A stretch of 64,000 bases of DNA. It comes from Brachionus manjavacas. Taxonomy: Eukaryota; Rotifera; Eurotatoria; Ploima; Brachionidae. Below, piece by piece: positions 28,469 through 40,750 of this stretch. The position numbers were made by a program, and so were the translations under genes. Positions within the stretch are counted from its first letter, which is position 1. The number at the start of each line of letters is the position of its first letter. The notes under the pieces are model-generated. The model was not told where the DNA came from. It did no database searches and saw only the letters and a list, made by a program, of their open reading frames with translations. The stretch spans positions 620,001 through 684,000 of the forward strand of contig JAHQIY010000009.1 of assembly GCA_019054805.1 (NCBI GenBank). Direction: 5' to 3'.

Positions 28469-29367
28469 ATGTCATCTCAAAAAGGCAATGCTAGTCGTAG
28501 CAGACCACAGAAACACAAAAACACAAGAGCATTCAAAAATGATCTACATGACACCAGCTTGACTATCAAGAGAATAAATAACTTGGAATTTTATGGAATA
28601 TGTGACCACTGCAAAGAAGTTATCGACTGGAAGGTTAAATACAAAAAATACAAACTTCTCACAACCCCAAAAAAATGGTTTATAATTTTTTTCAAATTTT
28701 AAATAAATATAATTTTTTTTTAAGTGTTAAATGTTTTGAAAAAAAAGTCAAAGACTCATATTACATTGTTTGCAGGGACTGCTCTGCCACCCATAAAATA
28801 TGCTCTAAGTGTTCAAAGCCACATGAAAATCTAGAGTAAAATCTTTTGTTAAAATAATTTTTCTTTAAACCTTAATTTTTTAAGATTCGGTAAAAGTCAG
28901 GCAGAAAAACAGCGTAAAGAAGAGCAATTTTATCAGGAATTAAAGCACTTAAATGAACGGCAGAGAAGTATACAGGAAATTTTAATACAAAAACAAACTT
29001 TACCTGGTGACTTGAAGGAAAATTGCTTAGATTGTTAGAAAATGGAGCGTTTTCCAAAGAAGACTTTATGGATGATCCAAATTTGATTAAATCGCGGACT
29101 CAAGACAGTGATGAGGAATTTGATGATGAAAATTTTGATGACGACGATAAAGATGAAAATGAAGATGAAGAAGATGAAGAAGAAGAGTATTCAGATGAGG
29201 AAGATCAAGAAGAGCTAAAAAACATTCCTAAAGACGATGGTGATGAGGACTACGAAACTTTAGATGAAGAAGACGAAGATGATGAAGAAGACTTACAGAA
29301 AAAATCCAAGGAAAAACCTAAAAAAGTTTCATTTGGTAAAAAAAAGAATCTAAACAGAAAAAATTAA
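28469..29367 (+). CDS. C9orf85: C9orf85 homologue (DUF2039 zinc-binding protein) with acidic tail
   Basis: Four exons: 28469-28677, 28725-28835, 28885-28967, 29018-29367; introns 47-50 bp, all phases agree. 250 residues. Starts MSSQKGNASRSRPQKHKNTR, nearly the family's invariant N-terminus, then CDHCKEVIDWKVKYKKYK, then after the first intron CVKCFEKKVKDSYYIVCRDC and CSKCSKPHENLE, giving four C-x2-C pairs likely binding zinc. A coiled, charged part follows (FGKSQAEKQRKEEQFYQEL, NERQRRKLLRLLENG). The last ~90 residues are a long Asp/Glu run ending in a basic KKNLNRKN; the vertebrate protein is shorter (about 180 residues) and I recall no such long acidic tail. Function of the family is not established. 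A decayed copy of exons 3-4 lies at 32740-32875. Confidence 0.9.
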
Positions 29368-30936
29368 TTTAAATAAAAATATTCCTGAAAAGTTTTTTTT
29401 TAAATGTTTTTCTTCTTTAATTTCATTATAACATTTCCAACTTGAATCGCTGGGCTAAGCACCAATTTTGTTCAAAAAGCCAAATGCGAAATTTAATCAA
29501 ATTTTCACATTTTCCGAGGAAAAACGAATTATTATTTGTTAAAAGAAATTTTGTAGGTATTTTCTCTCGGAAGTTCTTAAGACAATGAATTTTTTATGAT
29601 TATTTCATTAAATAGTGAATGGCAACACATTTAAAAATGATAAAAAAGTTTTTTTTTAAAGGAAAAAATATTTTGCATCTAAAATATAATTAGTTGACTA
29701 ATTTTATCAATCAATTATTTTTAAACCTACCGATTATTTTCAATTTAATAAGAAAGGTAGATTAAAAAGCAGATTCTGAGCAGAAAAAAAATTAATTCTT
29801 CAATTTGAAAGAATTAATCACTAAACTAAAATTTTTATTTATTTAAATTTATTTTTCAAGTGTAAAAAATGCTAGTTTTAGATAAAAATTTTATTGAAAA
29901 AACCAGAGTTGTTTAAAAGTCACAAGTTTCAAGTCAAGTCCAAGTCCCGATTTTTTTTTTTCGAAAATCCGAGTTAAAAACTTTTTTTTTCTATTTTATT
30001 GATGATTCGAAGTTCCGAGATCCCAAAGTATATTTTTTATACAGTTTTAAAAATTAATCAAATAAATTGTCCTGTTTTTCCATTTATGTAGAGTAAGTAT
30101 TCAAGGAAAATTATATTTAACTGAAGATCACGAAAATGTCCACCTAATTCTCAACTTCTGTCAAAGCATTATTTCCAGTCATTTTTTATTGCTTAACATG
30201 ATTCTGAGATTTTTTTGCTCTCAATGAATACGAAGACTTTTTTGCTAAAATTGTAAGAAAAGTTCTGTTTCGCCTATTAATTGTCCATTGTCCAAATATT
30301 TTCAATTAGCATCTTTTGAAAAAAATTAAAAATTATATAGATTTTTTGATATTCAAATTTACACAAAAAATTAAATTTTGTTTTGATTTCTATGATTTTT
30401 ATTTTTATTTTTTTTTTATTTTTTAATTAAACTGAGTCAAATAAATAGCATTGGTAATCCATCAGTCAGAATCAAGGAAAAATGATCATCCCAAGTGGTT
30501 ATTATGGAAGCCAAGCAAATGTTGGACTAAGTCCAGACTTAAACTTTTTTTTTAATGACTTATACTTTATTTTGAGACTTTAAAACAACTCTGGAAAAAA
30601 CTACCTTACTTTTGTAACTTTAATTCTATTCTAGAATAAACAAATTTCAAACAAAAAAGTTTAATTTTGAAATCTTGAAAAAAGAATTAAAAAATTTGAA
30701 GAGATTTTAACAAATTATTAGCAGAGTTAATGTGGGCTGTAAAAAAAATATTAATCGATATCAATTTTGATAAAATTATATGCTTTAATAATGTCACTCT
30801 AAAAATTTTATTCTAATTAAAATAAATCACAATCAAAACATTTAGTTAAAAAAAATTAAGTCTTTCTAACTTTAAAAGAAAACTAATAATAATTGTGTCA
30901 AGAAAAAAATATTTGTTTAAAAAAAAATAAAACTTT
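29368..30936. other. Intergenic stretch with one dispersed repeat
   Basis: Between the convergent ends of the C9orf85 homologue and TECPR1. Apart from the dispersed repeat at 29906-30140 I see only AT-rich sequence. Confidence 0.5.
29906..30140 (+). repeat. Dispersed repeat B, copy 1
   Basis: GAGTTGTTTAAAAGTCACAA, then AAGTCAAGTCCAAGTCC, a T-rich part, GATGATTCGAAGTTCCGAGA, TTTTAAAAATTAATCAAATAAA and CCTGTTTTTC...ATGTAGAGTAA. The same blocks in the same order occur at 50976-51250. No coding frame; family not recognised. Confidence 0.75.
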
Positions 30937-33900
30937 CTATAAAAATCCTTTGTTCGATACCATTTTGCAGTCGATCTAAAATTAGAATAAGTTTAACTTT
31001 AATTAAAAGAAATGAAAAATCTACCGGAATAACTTGTTCCCAGTCAGTTCCTTTTAAATTGGAACTAGTTACATTTTTTCTAATCATGAGTTTATTTGGT
31101 CTAGCTGCAGTCTCGCTAGTAATGGCAAATACTTGATTCTGTGCATTTATGGTAACATATTTAAAATTCGAGTCTATTTTGGCCCAATTGGTTCCTTCTG
31201 GATACGATTTCGAAATATTTTGCCTAAAGTAAATTTCTTTTTTCCTGCTAATGGCCCAAACACAATATTTTCCGACACTAATTTGTTCAAATTTTTCAAC
31301 ATTGCTCTCTATTTCGTCAAAATTTATTCTATTCCAGTCTGTTCCACAGAACTTATTCTCCCTGCTTACTCCAGCTCTATAATAGACATTACCATCTGTA
31401 TCAATTGACCAAATTTTCAGGCCTGGACCAATACTCACATAGCTAAAAGATTGATTTTCACTATTCACATATTTCCACTTAAAATTTGACGGATCAGAAC
31501 TAGTCAAAACAGCTGAAAGCACGCATCCAAATGAATCGGTTGCCCACAGTAGAATTTCATTTTTGGCCAGAAAATTTTTTTTCGAATTCATTTCTTGGTC
31601 TATAGCAATGCATCTAAGCTTATGAAATTGGCTGAGCTCTTTCCATAGACCTTTAGATATTATCCTGCATTTTCTGACCCATCTACGCCTTCTAACAAAA
31701 TGTGAAATAGGATTGCAGACAGCGTGATATGAAGCGGGAAAATCTACAGCATACTGCCAGCCGTCCTTGTCAACACCTGGTTGTAGCGAATAATCTACTT
31801 GCCAACTGGATATCCACTCGAACATTGGTGATGGCAGATGGCATTCTTGCTTTCTTCTTCGTATTTTGCCTGTTTCGTCAGACCAGTGATACCGATCTGT
31901 GGGAAGTCCAACTTTTGTGAAGCCCATTTTTGATCCAAATATTCCTGTAACGATATTCCATCGTTGATTTTCAAATCTGTAAATTTCCAACTCATCCGAT
32001 TGTAAATATGGTCCTTAAGGTTTAAAATTATTTTTTTGATTAAAAAAAAAACAGATAACTTTTCAGTATTTTAATAATTTTATAAAAAATTTTTTTTGTT
32101 TTTTAGACTTGAAATGGATCTTATTAGTGCAATTTCAAAGATCGATAGAAAAATAATATCTTTTCTTTTTGGAATATTCAAACAGAATAAAAATAAATTT
32201 AAATTCGAACATTTAAAAATTCAAATTAAAAAAATTAAATTGTTGAGAAAATTTATGTATGAAATTCAAGCTGGTTTGGAATCGTATTAATAAAGGGTGA
32301 TGGCAAAGTTTCCGGACTAAGTTTGCGTTTTACATTACTTCCTCATTTTAAATGCAATTTCAAATCTGAAGACAGTTTGTTTAGTATATATACAATGCCA
32401 CCATTAGGTTTGTAACAGCCCTCAGTGGTGTCATGTGATATCAGATTATATTAACTGACAGCAAATGATGCTAGGGATCGAATGTTTTCATTTTGTACCA
32501 TTTTTTTTCCAAAACCGGTATCAGCTAATATCAGATTCAATCATATAGTATAAACTGATAGCCAAGTCTATCATTTTTTTAATTTTAATTTTCGAAAATA
32601 TTTCAAGTTATTTTAGAAGTAAAAGTAATTAGATTAGTATATTTTTTATTTTTTTTAGTTTGATTGGTATTTTTGTTAGATTTTTTAGTAAAATCACTGT
32701 AAAAATAAATGATTATTGAACTTAATTTATTAAGATTCGATAAAATTTAGAAAGAAAAAAGCGTAAAGAAGACTGATTTTATCAAGAATCAAAACAAAAA
32801 TTGTTTTAATATTTTTTACACAAAAAATATGAATGCTGTGACTTGAAGGAAGATTGTTTGTCACAAACACTAATTTTTGAACTACAGTCAAGTCTCGATA
32901 ATCCTAATACACTTTAGTCCGAATAATTAGATAACCGAGCAAAATTTACCGGGCTCGGAGCTATTTCCCATATCTTTACATGTAAAATTCATTTGTTAAA
33001 CCGAATTTTTTGTTCGGTTTAATTTGACATCCGAACAAAAAAACTTCGGGTTTATTGTCAATAAATTCAGTAATAAAAATATTTTTTTATTCGAATATGG
33101 ATTTTAGTCTCCAAGTTTTTTTTTGTACGTATATTAACATAATTTTAGTTTTAGAGGTTGTTAAAGTTGGATCAAAAGAGGCTTTTGAAGGATTTAAAAA
33201 TTTTTGTTTGTTTATGGAGCAATCATCTTTGATGAATGGCAAAGATGCTGATTGTATATCTTATTTTAAGTCAAGATTCATTGACGTAAAGGCATCAAGC
33301 CAAACACAACCAAGCTTGGTTAATTTCTTGTCACGAAACTAAATTATTTTTTTTGTCAATTTTATTCCGATAGTTAATTTGTAATTTGTAAAATAAATAA
33401 ATGTATTTTCGTATAAAAAAAATTTTAATTCTGGTAAAATTGATTATCCGAATATTTTAATCCGAACAATGATTTCTTAGGACGATTTCTTAGGAAAATA
33501 TTCAACTAAAAAAAATATTTACCTTTATAGCAATCCAATGGTTTATTTTGTGTCACATCCAGAATCCAAAGCTTTCCATTTTCTCCACATCCAAAGGTAA
33601 CACCACTCGAATGCTTTTCAATTTGTTTAAAATGACCATCTATTTGATTCAAATAGATAGGCTTGTAAATGTTATTCAAATAAGAAAAATACGAGTAGCC
33701 ATCACTAGTGACCAAACTTAAGGCATTCGACAGTGTGTGAAAAAAATGAATTTTGCTGCAATAAATTGATATTTGATTTAGCCAATTGTTCAGCTGATTT
33801 TTGGAAGATGTCACAAAAACAAATGAAGTGAAAAGCTTGTCGTTTAGATAGATGGCAAAGGATAGAGCTGAACGCTTCGGTTCAATTAAAAATGGCTTTA

Positions 33901-36900
33901 TGAGCAAAATGTCCGAAAAGTTTATTTCTTTTTTCCAAATAATTTTTGATTTCTGCTTGATACTAACCACCAGCAATTTTCTGGTCGAATTATCACAGTG
34001 TATTATCTCCAGTGTGCATGGAACTAGCTTTTTCCGATGAAGTATCTGCACCGAATCGGTACGAGACCAGCTCGTATCGTTGGCATAGGGCACTGATATT
34101 TTGTCAATTGTTCGAAATTCTCTTAAATTTCTTTTAATCAATTCATTAAATATGTGATCTCTCCATTTAGAGTTTATCTCCAAGCACCTTTTTGCTGGCT
34201 GCGACTCCGAGTCGTACCACCGGATCGGAATTTTCGACAGACTCATGCTATTGATGCAAATAGAGTGATAATCAAGATCAACCTGTTGAAAACTGACCAA
34301 AGATTCTTCATTTGAAAAATTCGAATTCAATTCATCGAAAGAACTGTCTCTGGTCTGGAAAGAAACCACTGACTCACTGCGAGATTTTTCTAGAACTTCC
34401 TCAATTTCATCTTTTCTAATCAGCTCATCAATGTATTTGTCAAGTTGTTGATTAGTTTCCTGCACCTGTTTACCTAATTCGCTTACACTGTCCGGTGTTT
34501 TGAATTCATTTAAATGTATCGTTTCCTCAAATTGTTCTTTTGGTTCTTGGGCGATGTTATAATGGGTCGGTCCAGAGTCATAAATCGAGTCCTCTTCATA
34601 AATTGAGTCTTCTATGTAAGCGATCTTGTCGGTGTTTTTTTGGTCAGCTGGAGTTTCTTGCTGAAAAATTGGACTTGGATCTTGAGCTAAGCTAAAAGAA
34701 TTGAATGCTGAATTTGGACGACTTTTTTCGCACTCGGAACGATTGAATACTCGGTATTTGAGTTTTATTTCTTTCCACGCTGTGCCGCTCAGATTTTCCT
34801 CATCAATTCCATCTCGGAAAAATATTTTGTTATCAATTAAGTTAATAGTTAAAATCTGAAATAAAAAGTTATAAATTTTTGAAAATTTTTGTCGAATATA
34901 CAATTTAATTAATGCCTATTTAGGAATTTAGAGTCTTATTTTAAATAAAATAATTTAATTTTTAGATTTTACCAAAATTTACGTAAATTATGGTAAATTT
35001 TATTTTTTACATAATTTTGAAAATAAATACTGAAGGATAAAAAAAATTCATTTTTTTTTTAAAGTGTCAAATTATTTCAATTTTTTTGAAATTTTTTTTT
35101 TACATAAATTTACGTAAATATACAATATTGTACGTAAAATTCGGTAAATTTACTATTTTTACGTAAATTATCGTAAATTACTAAATCCGGAACACCACTG
35201 TAAATTAAAAATTAATTTCACTTCTTTTATGAAGTCATAAAACACAATGTATTTAAATATCATGTTTAGTCTTTTTATATGTCATTTATTTTATTCGTAT
35301 TTTAAAAAATTTATTCTAAACTAAACAGTTTTTTAATTTCTCGACATAGTGTTCGAAGATTTTGAAGGCATGAGAAGAATTCAGCAGAAGACTAAGATTG
35401 AAGCAAAAAAAAAAGTTTTGTGTGAATGGAATTTTGAAAAAGTCAAAGTTTAAAAAATTAATTAAATAAAAAGATACAAAGAAAGGAATAAAAAAATCAA
35501 AAACATGAGGAAGAGTGAAAATGTTTGTAAAAAAATTATTAATATCTATTAAAATAAAGTCTACTTTTAGCTTCTTTTTTTAAAGTCTTTGAAATGAAAT
35601 TTTAAAAAAATCATTTCAGGACTTGTTTTCACAATGCCTTGAAAACTAACATCCACTTTTACTCATTACACGAAACACAAACATTTTAGATAGGAATTCT
35701 AAGGCAAAAATTTTATTTCCTAAAAATTCTTCTTGTATAATTTTTGCAGATTTTTGTACTCTGAGCTTATAATATTAAAATGCATTTGAGATTAAAAAAT
35801 TAAGTCTAATTGAGATCAAGATCAAAAGATCAAGATGAAAAATGTAGTATTTTATTTGAATAATTGAGAAAAAAACTTTTTTCTAAGCAATTATTTGGCA
35901 TATTATGTCAAGTTAATTTTGAAATATCTCTTTTTATTGAACTTTAATAGGTTTAAATTTTTATTGATTTGAATTAAATTTTAAAAATTTGATGTTTTAA
36001 ATTATAAATTTGTTAAAGTGGAAAAAAAATGTTATTCTATAATTTTAAAAAAATCTATTTGTGAATCAAAGAATTTATTAATTATGGATTTGAATTTCTG
36101 AATTAACTTAACGTGAATTTTTTAAATTGATTGCTTTTGTTAGATAAATTATGGATCAATCATTTTGATGCTAATTTGATTATGAACCTTTATTAGACAT
36201 AGCATGTCTAGTAATGTTCATTTTACATTTTTTAAAAATTATCAAAATCATTAGATTAATTAAGCTTTGAAATTTTAAATGATCATTTTGGTCTGAAACT
36301 TCAATTTGAAATCCAAAATTAAAAGTTTTATTTTCATATAATAGATGTTAAAAAAAAATGTTTAAAAGATTGACCCTAAAAGAAATTCTGAGCGAATTTT
36401 ACCAAAATTTTTATAATAAAAAATATTTAATTACAATTTTAAATTTTTTTTCAAAAAAAATATTCTGCAAATTCTTCATCATAAATCTAGATTCTCCCAA
36501 TTTTTATCAATTGAATACCATTGTGAAAAAGAAGATTAATTAGAAAATGCTCAAGCTTCGATAAAATTTAAGAAAAATAATTTTCCGTAAAGAAAATGCC
36601 TAAAATTAGATACAAGGAGCTTTAAAATGCTTTAGCTATAGAGTAAGAAAAATAGAAAATGTAAAAGTAAAAAGACAAAAAAAAAATTAAATTTGAATAT
36701 TTTTTTATGTTTTTTAACAGATTACTTTAGAAATAATTTAAGAGTTTATTTATATAATTTCGTTAAGTACGTTTTTAGGACATAATCTATCAATATTCAA
36801 GATTTTTTGAACATGTTTACAGAACTCAAGAAGAAATTAAGTATAGAGTAAGAAAAAATTAAAAGTTTCAAATCAAAGATAAGAAAGATATGAGAAAAAG

Positions 36901-39061
36901 TAAATAGATACTTATTTTTTATAAAGTTATCCAAAAAAGAAAAATTTTTGGGCAATGTGAATTTTCATACAAAAATTTCAAAACAAAATTTAAATTCTTA
37001 ATAAAAATATGGCTTTTGAACTACAGATTATTCTGTAATTTTTAAAAGGTGAAACAAACAATGTTTCATTTAACAATCCAATTTAAGAAAAAATTAAAAT
37101 GATTGTTTTCCAATAAATTGATTTATTTTAATCAAATTGAATGTTAACATAGAAATGAAGAATTAAACTTTTACAATTGTAACGATGACAGAATTTTAAC
37201 ATTTAAATAAAAAAAAATTACAAAATGCAAAAAAATATTCTGTTTTGAATAGATCATAGAGACAAGAAATAAATAAATTCCAAAATATTGATATTTTTTT
37301 TATCATTAAAATTTTTCTGTTAATAAAAAGTAATCTTTTTTTGCTGTATTTAGTGAAACATATTTTGTTTCATGTTGTTTCATCATCAAATTTTGAAAAG
37401 CTCAATTTTGTCAATTTAAATTAATGAAAAAGAATTTTATTTTTGTAATTTTGGGAAGGTTTGTATGAAATTTCACAATGCCAAATTTTTGTCATTTTTT
37501 TTAACAACTTTTAAATTTTAAAACATAGTAGATCATTTCGATTGTTTTTATTGCTCTTTAAAATAAATTATTAAAGAAATTTATTATATTGATAAAAATT
37601 AAGGGTCAGGTGTTTCAGGTGGCCTTTTTCAATTAGCAAACCAAGAAACAACTATTTTTTTATTTTCTTAATTGCCAAGGTCTATTAAATATCTTTCCAA
37701 AATTTGGTTAAATTCGGTCCAAATTTTTTTAGCTTACCAATCTTTTAAACATTCGTTTTTGAAAACCCTGGTCCTAAAACTTTTAATTAAAAACTTTCCA
37801 AATCTTCAATTAATTGCCAAAAATACTCATAATTACAAATTTTTTATATTTTTTACTATTTTGTATTTTAATAAATTACCTGGTCAGTTAGTGAGCATGA
37901 AATGTTTGACATAAATAATGGTATAAAGACCCATTTTTCACCCTGGGGTTTTCGATTAGTTACACCTGATCTGTAAAAAATTTTACCAAGATTATCTATA
38001 CACCAAACCGAATTTAATCCCGCAGAAATTTCTTTAATGCCGATTACATCAGTCGGCGGTGCTATACTAAGCCAGCCACTGCCGTAAGGAACTTCCCTGG
38101 AAATTCCAGTCCTCATGAGGGCCTCGCCTTGATCATTTACCACCCATAGACTTCCACTAACCGAACAAGAGCAGTTAAATGCTTCAAAATTGTGCGGCAA
38201 TTTTATATTCAGCCAAGAGTCACCTTCTAAACTCGAATGCGAAACATTTTTTCTGAAGTAAAGTCTACCTTTATTTGAAACAATCCAAACACTTAGAAAA
38301 CCTTTTTCCACAAAAGGCACAAGCCACCCGCCTATAGATACATCTACTATACATTCTGAAGGCAATGGTTTTTCAATCTTTAATTTTATTTTAGTCAAGT
38401 CATAAATAAATTAAGTAAAAATTCTAGTTTCACTTGAATAAATTGGTTATAGGTGACAAAAATTCGATTTCGAGTCCATTTACGCCTTCGGACAAATGAA
38501 GAAATTGATGGACTGGGATGATATGTTGACGGAAAATCTATCGAATACTCCCATCCCTTTTGTTTAAGTTTATTTTATTTTATTTTAGAATTAAGTTATA
38601 CATCAGAAGAATTATTTTCATATGTCCAATTATTTTTCCAGACCCAATTTTTTGTTGGAAGTTGAAATTTATGTTTAGGCAGGCTAATGTCACCTTCTTG
38701 GGAACTGAAATTTGGCCTATCTGTAGGAAAAAGTCGGTCACTAAAAGAATTTATGTTCAAAATGTTGTATCTTCTCTTTCAAAAAAAAACTTTAATAAAG
38801 CCAAATAACTTTAATTAAAATTATTTTAACTTGATTTTCATAAGTGATTTCCTGATGTTCAAAAGGCGCATCGAGCATGTAAACAAAAAGGTAAAGATTT
38901 AAATTGGCCGATATAGCCCATATGCACCATGGACTACTGCTTAATCGTTTTATCTTAACATTATTGTTTGACTCATTGCATTCTAGCAGATTAAGATAGT
39001 CGCTATCTTCGTCAGCGTAAAAAACTAAACCATCATTTGATACTACATAGGCTCTATTCAT
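30937..39061 (-). CDS. TECPR1: Tectonin beta-propeller repeat-containing protein 1
   Basis: Seven exons on the minus strand: 39061-38831, 38775-38602, 38556-38434, 38377-37880, 34855-33523, 32013-31025, 30975-30937; all phases agree and the product is 1,128 residues, near the 1,165 of human TECPR1. Residues 1-77 begin a tectonin propeller and lead into the first dysferlin-type motif (YENQRRYNILN, SDRLFPTDRPNF, GWEYSIDFPSTYHP, FVRRRKWTRNR). Exon 4 has tectonin repeats (GSLWVVNDQGEALMRTGISR). Exon 5 has an acidic Ser-rich linker, then a PH-like domain near its end (FVTSSKNQLNNWLNQI). Exon 6 has the second dysferlin pair (FENQRWNIVTG, DGWQYAVDFPASYH, FVRRRRWVRK) and more tectonin repeats. In vertebrates TECPR1 binds ATG5-ATG12 and sphingomyelin on damaged lysosomes and aids autophagosome-lysosome fusion and bacterial autophagy. 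Two large introns (3.0 and 1.5 kb) are full of repeats; the others are 45-56 bp. Last coding exon is only 13 codons. Confidence 0.93.
32294..32400 (+). repeat. Mariner-like terminal sequence, copy 1 (TECPR1 intron)
   Basis: GGTGATGGCAAAGTTTCCGG followed by ACTAAGTTTG and CTTCCTCATTTTAAATG; the same blocks, slightly changed, start at 63825. The form resembles the ends of mariner-like elements (GGTGxxGxCAAAGTTT). No transposase is seen next to this copy. Confidence 0.5.
32740..32875 (+). pseudogene. Decayed partial copy of the C9orf85 homologue (exon 3, intron 3, start of exon 4)
   Basis: Lines up along its length with 28881-29033: TTAAGATTCG-TAAAA-T-AG, GCGTAAAGAAGA, TTTTATCA-GAAT, then the intron-3 part (AAAAACAA, TTTTAATA, ACA) and GTGACTTGAAGGAA-ATTG. 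Stops appear at once in the reading frame. The intron and even the splice acceptor region are kept, so it came by DNA duplication and not through an mRNA. It lies antisense within a TECPR1 intron, about 3.8 kb from its source. Confidence 0.7.
32884..33477 (+). pseudogene. pogo/Tigger-like transposon remnant
   Basis: Left end ACAGTCAAGTCTCGATAATCC at 32884 and right end with GATTATCCGAATATTTTAAT (33441-33461) resemble pogo/Tigger termini (CAGTcaa..CTCGATAAtcc). The frame at about 33145-33342 reads VVKVGSKEAFEGFKNF, then FMEQSSLMNGKDAD and a stop after VNFLSRN, like the C-terminal end of Jerky/Tigger transposases. The DNA-binding and catalytic parts are deleted. The 'CCGAACAAAAAAACTTCGG' near 33031 is an inner palindrome. 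Confidence 0.5.
34960..35200. repeat. Palindromic TTTACGTAAAT-rich patch
   Basis: TTTACGTAAATT or close forms recur at about 34978, 35107, 35158 and 35169, with TGTACGTAAAATTCGGTAAA between. The patch lies in TECPR1 intron 4; origin unknown. Confidence 0.45.
36951..37482. mobile_element. 532-bp MITE with GGCAATGTGAA termini and 9-bp flanking repeat
   Basis: Left end GGCAATGTGAATTTTCATACA, right end the reverse complement of GGCATTGTGAAATTTCATACA. The nine bases AAATTTTTG lie directly outside both ends (36942-36950, 37483-37491), which fits a target-site duplication, although the sequence is AT-rich. No coding capacity. Interior blocks are shared with 2652-2830 and 23131-24260. It is in TECPR1 intron 4. 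Confidence 0.75.
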
Positions 39062-40750
39062 TGTGGAAAAGTCTAATAGTTTTTAATTTTACCTTTAAGT
39101 TATTTGAAAAAAAACTCGTGTATCATGTGATGATAAAAAATTTTAAATATTATTAATCTAAAATCCCTTTTTTTTTACTAATTCAAAAAATATTCTAAAA
39201 TTATAGATAATTAAAAATTTGATTTTTTTTTAATGAAACTGGGCTTGAATATTAAAAATTTTAAAGTAATTTAAAAAAAAAAATTAACAAAAATTATCAG
39301 TAAAAAAATTAAATAATAAATGTAATTATTTTAATAGTTAAATTAAATAATTTATCTTTTATAGTGATTTTTTAGACTCAAATATCAATTCAAATTTTTT
39401 AATTAAATTTTAATTAGCTTTCTGGAGAAAGTTCTGTGATCTTCTGTGATCTGTGGCCGCTTAGAACGGGAGCATTAATTCTTACTTAAAAAAATTAAAC
39501 GTCATAAATTTTCACTTTTATCTTGTAATATCTGAATTCTAATTTAGTAAGATTTATAAAATTGATTAAGGTAATTTGTTAAACCATGTGGCACAAAATT
39601 CAAAATTTTCGTTAAATTATTTAAAAAAATTGAACTCAATTTCATAATAATCTAAAATTTATTAAAAAATGTGAGACAAATTTCTTTTGTTATTCTACGC
39701 TGTGTTTAAATTAGATTTTATATCGTTTCATAATTTTCTATAAAATTTTTTTCAATTTCTAGTACTTTTACCATTGTCGACTGATTAACACTTGATTTAT
39801 TTAATTAAAATAATTTTTTATTTTAACATTTAAAAAAGTGCGTTTTGTAAAAATAATTAACAATTAAATCTAATGAAAATAATTAGAGATTGATAAATTT
39901 AATTCAAAACAAATCATTAAAATTAAGCATTTTTAAACAAATTACCGTAATTTCGTAAAATATAACAAATTTTTGGTTAAAAATTTTGAAAAAACAACTG
40001 TTAATTTTTTAAACAACGAATTATTTCAAAAAATAAAAATATGGATTAAAAATTTTTTATTATTTTCGGTAATGTTGCGCAAACTTGAATCGTTTTTGAA
40101 AAAAAATTTGAATTATTTGTATCCTACTTGATTAAAAATAAAAGTGAATTTTGAAATGATTCTTTTACAAATTTTATTAAAAAATTTCAAATAAATTAGA
40201 AAAAATTAAACAAGCTTTAAATTTAAAATTAAGAAATTAAAGAATTAAATTTTATGGCTAAATCTTAAAAGCTACTAATTTTTATAGCACCGCAAACAAA
40301 ACGAAAAAAATTTGAATTTAGATTTTTTCACAGAAAACTGATTCTAGTTGAAGAGAGTCTTAGAGGTTTGTTGAAGATTAGAGCCAAAATTTCAATTTTT
40401 TCAAAAAAAAATAATTTTTTATTAGGCAAAGTCTTTCAAGTTTTTTCTTGATTTCTCAACACGTGTAGTTCTTTAAAATATAAAAAATCTAATGACTCCA
40501 TTTGAGAATAAAATTTTGGAAACTTTTTGACAAAATTAAATAATTTGCATGCAATTACTAAAAGCAAAACTGAGAGACTTATCTTGCAATTTTAAGCACT
40601 TATGCATCTACAAATAAATTCAATGCAAGTATACCTATATAAAAAAATTGCATTCAAAATCAAATTTTACTATAATTTCTTCCTAAAGTTTTAAATTTTG
40701 TATTAATATATCTTTAACTGAAAATTATAGAATAAAAAAAAGTCCTGAAA
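39062..40750. other. Divergent intergenic region between TECPR1 and SUPT16H
   Basis: About 1.7 kb between the start codons of two genes read away from each other, so it should hold both promoters. It is AT-rich; the only local structure I see is a small duplication (TTCTGTGATC twice at 39430-39450) followed by GC-richer GTGGCCGCTTAGAACGGGAG. Confidence 0.5.

Noticed and set aside
32096-32290. 64-codon frame in a TECPR1 intron
   Set aside because: Lys/Ile/Phe-rich composition as expected from AT-rich DNA; no homology seen.
36358-36543. 61-codon frame in TECPR1 intron 4
   Set aside because: Compositional artefact of AT-rich DNA.
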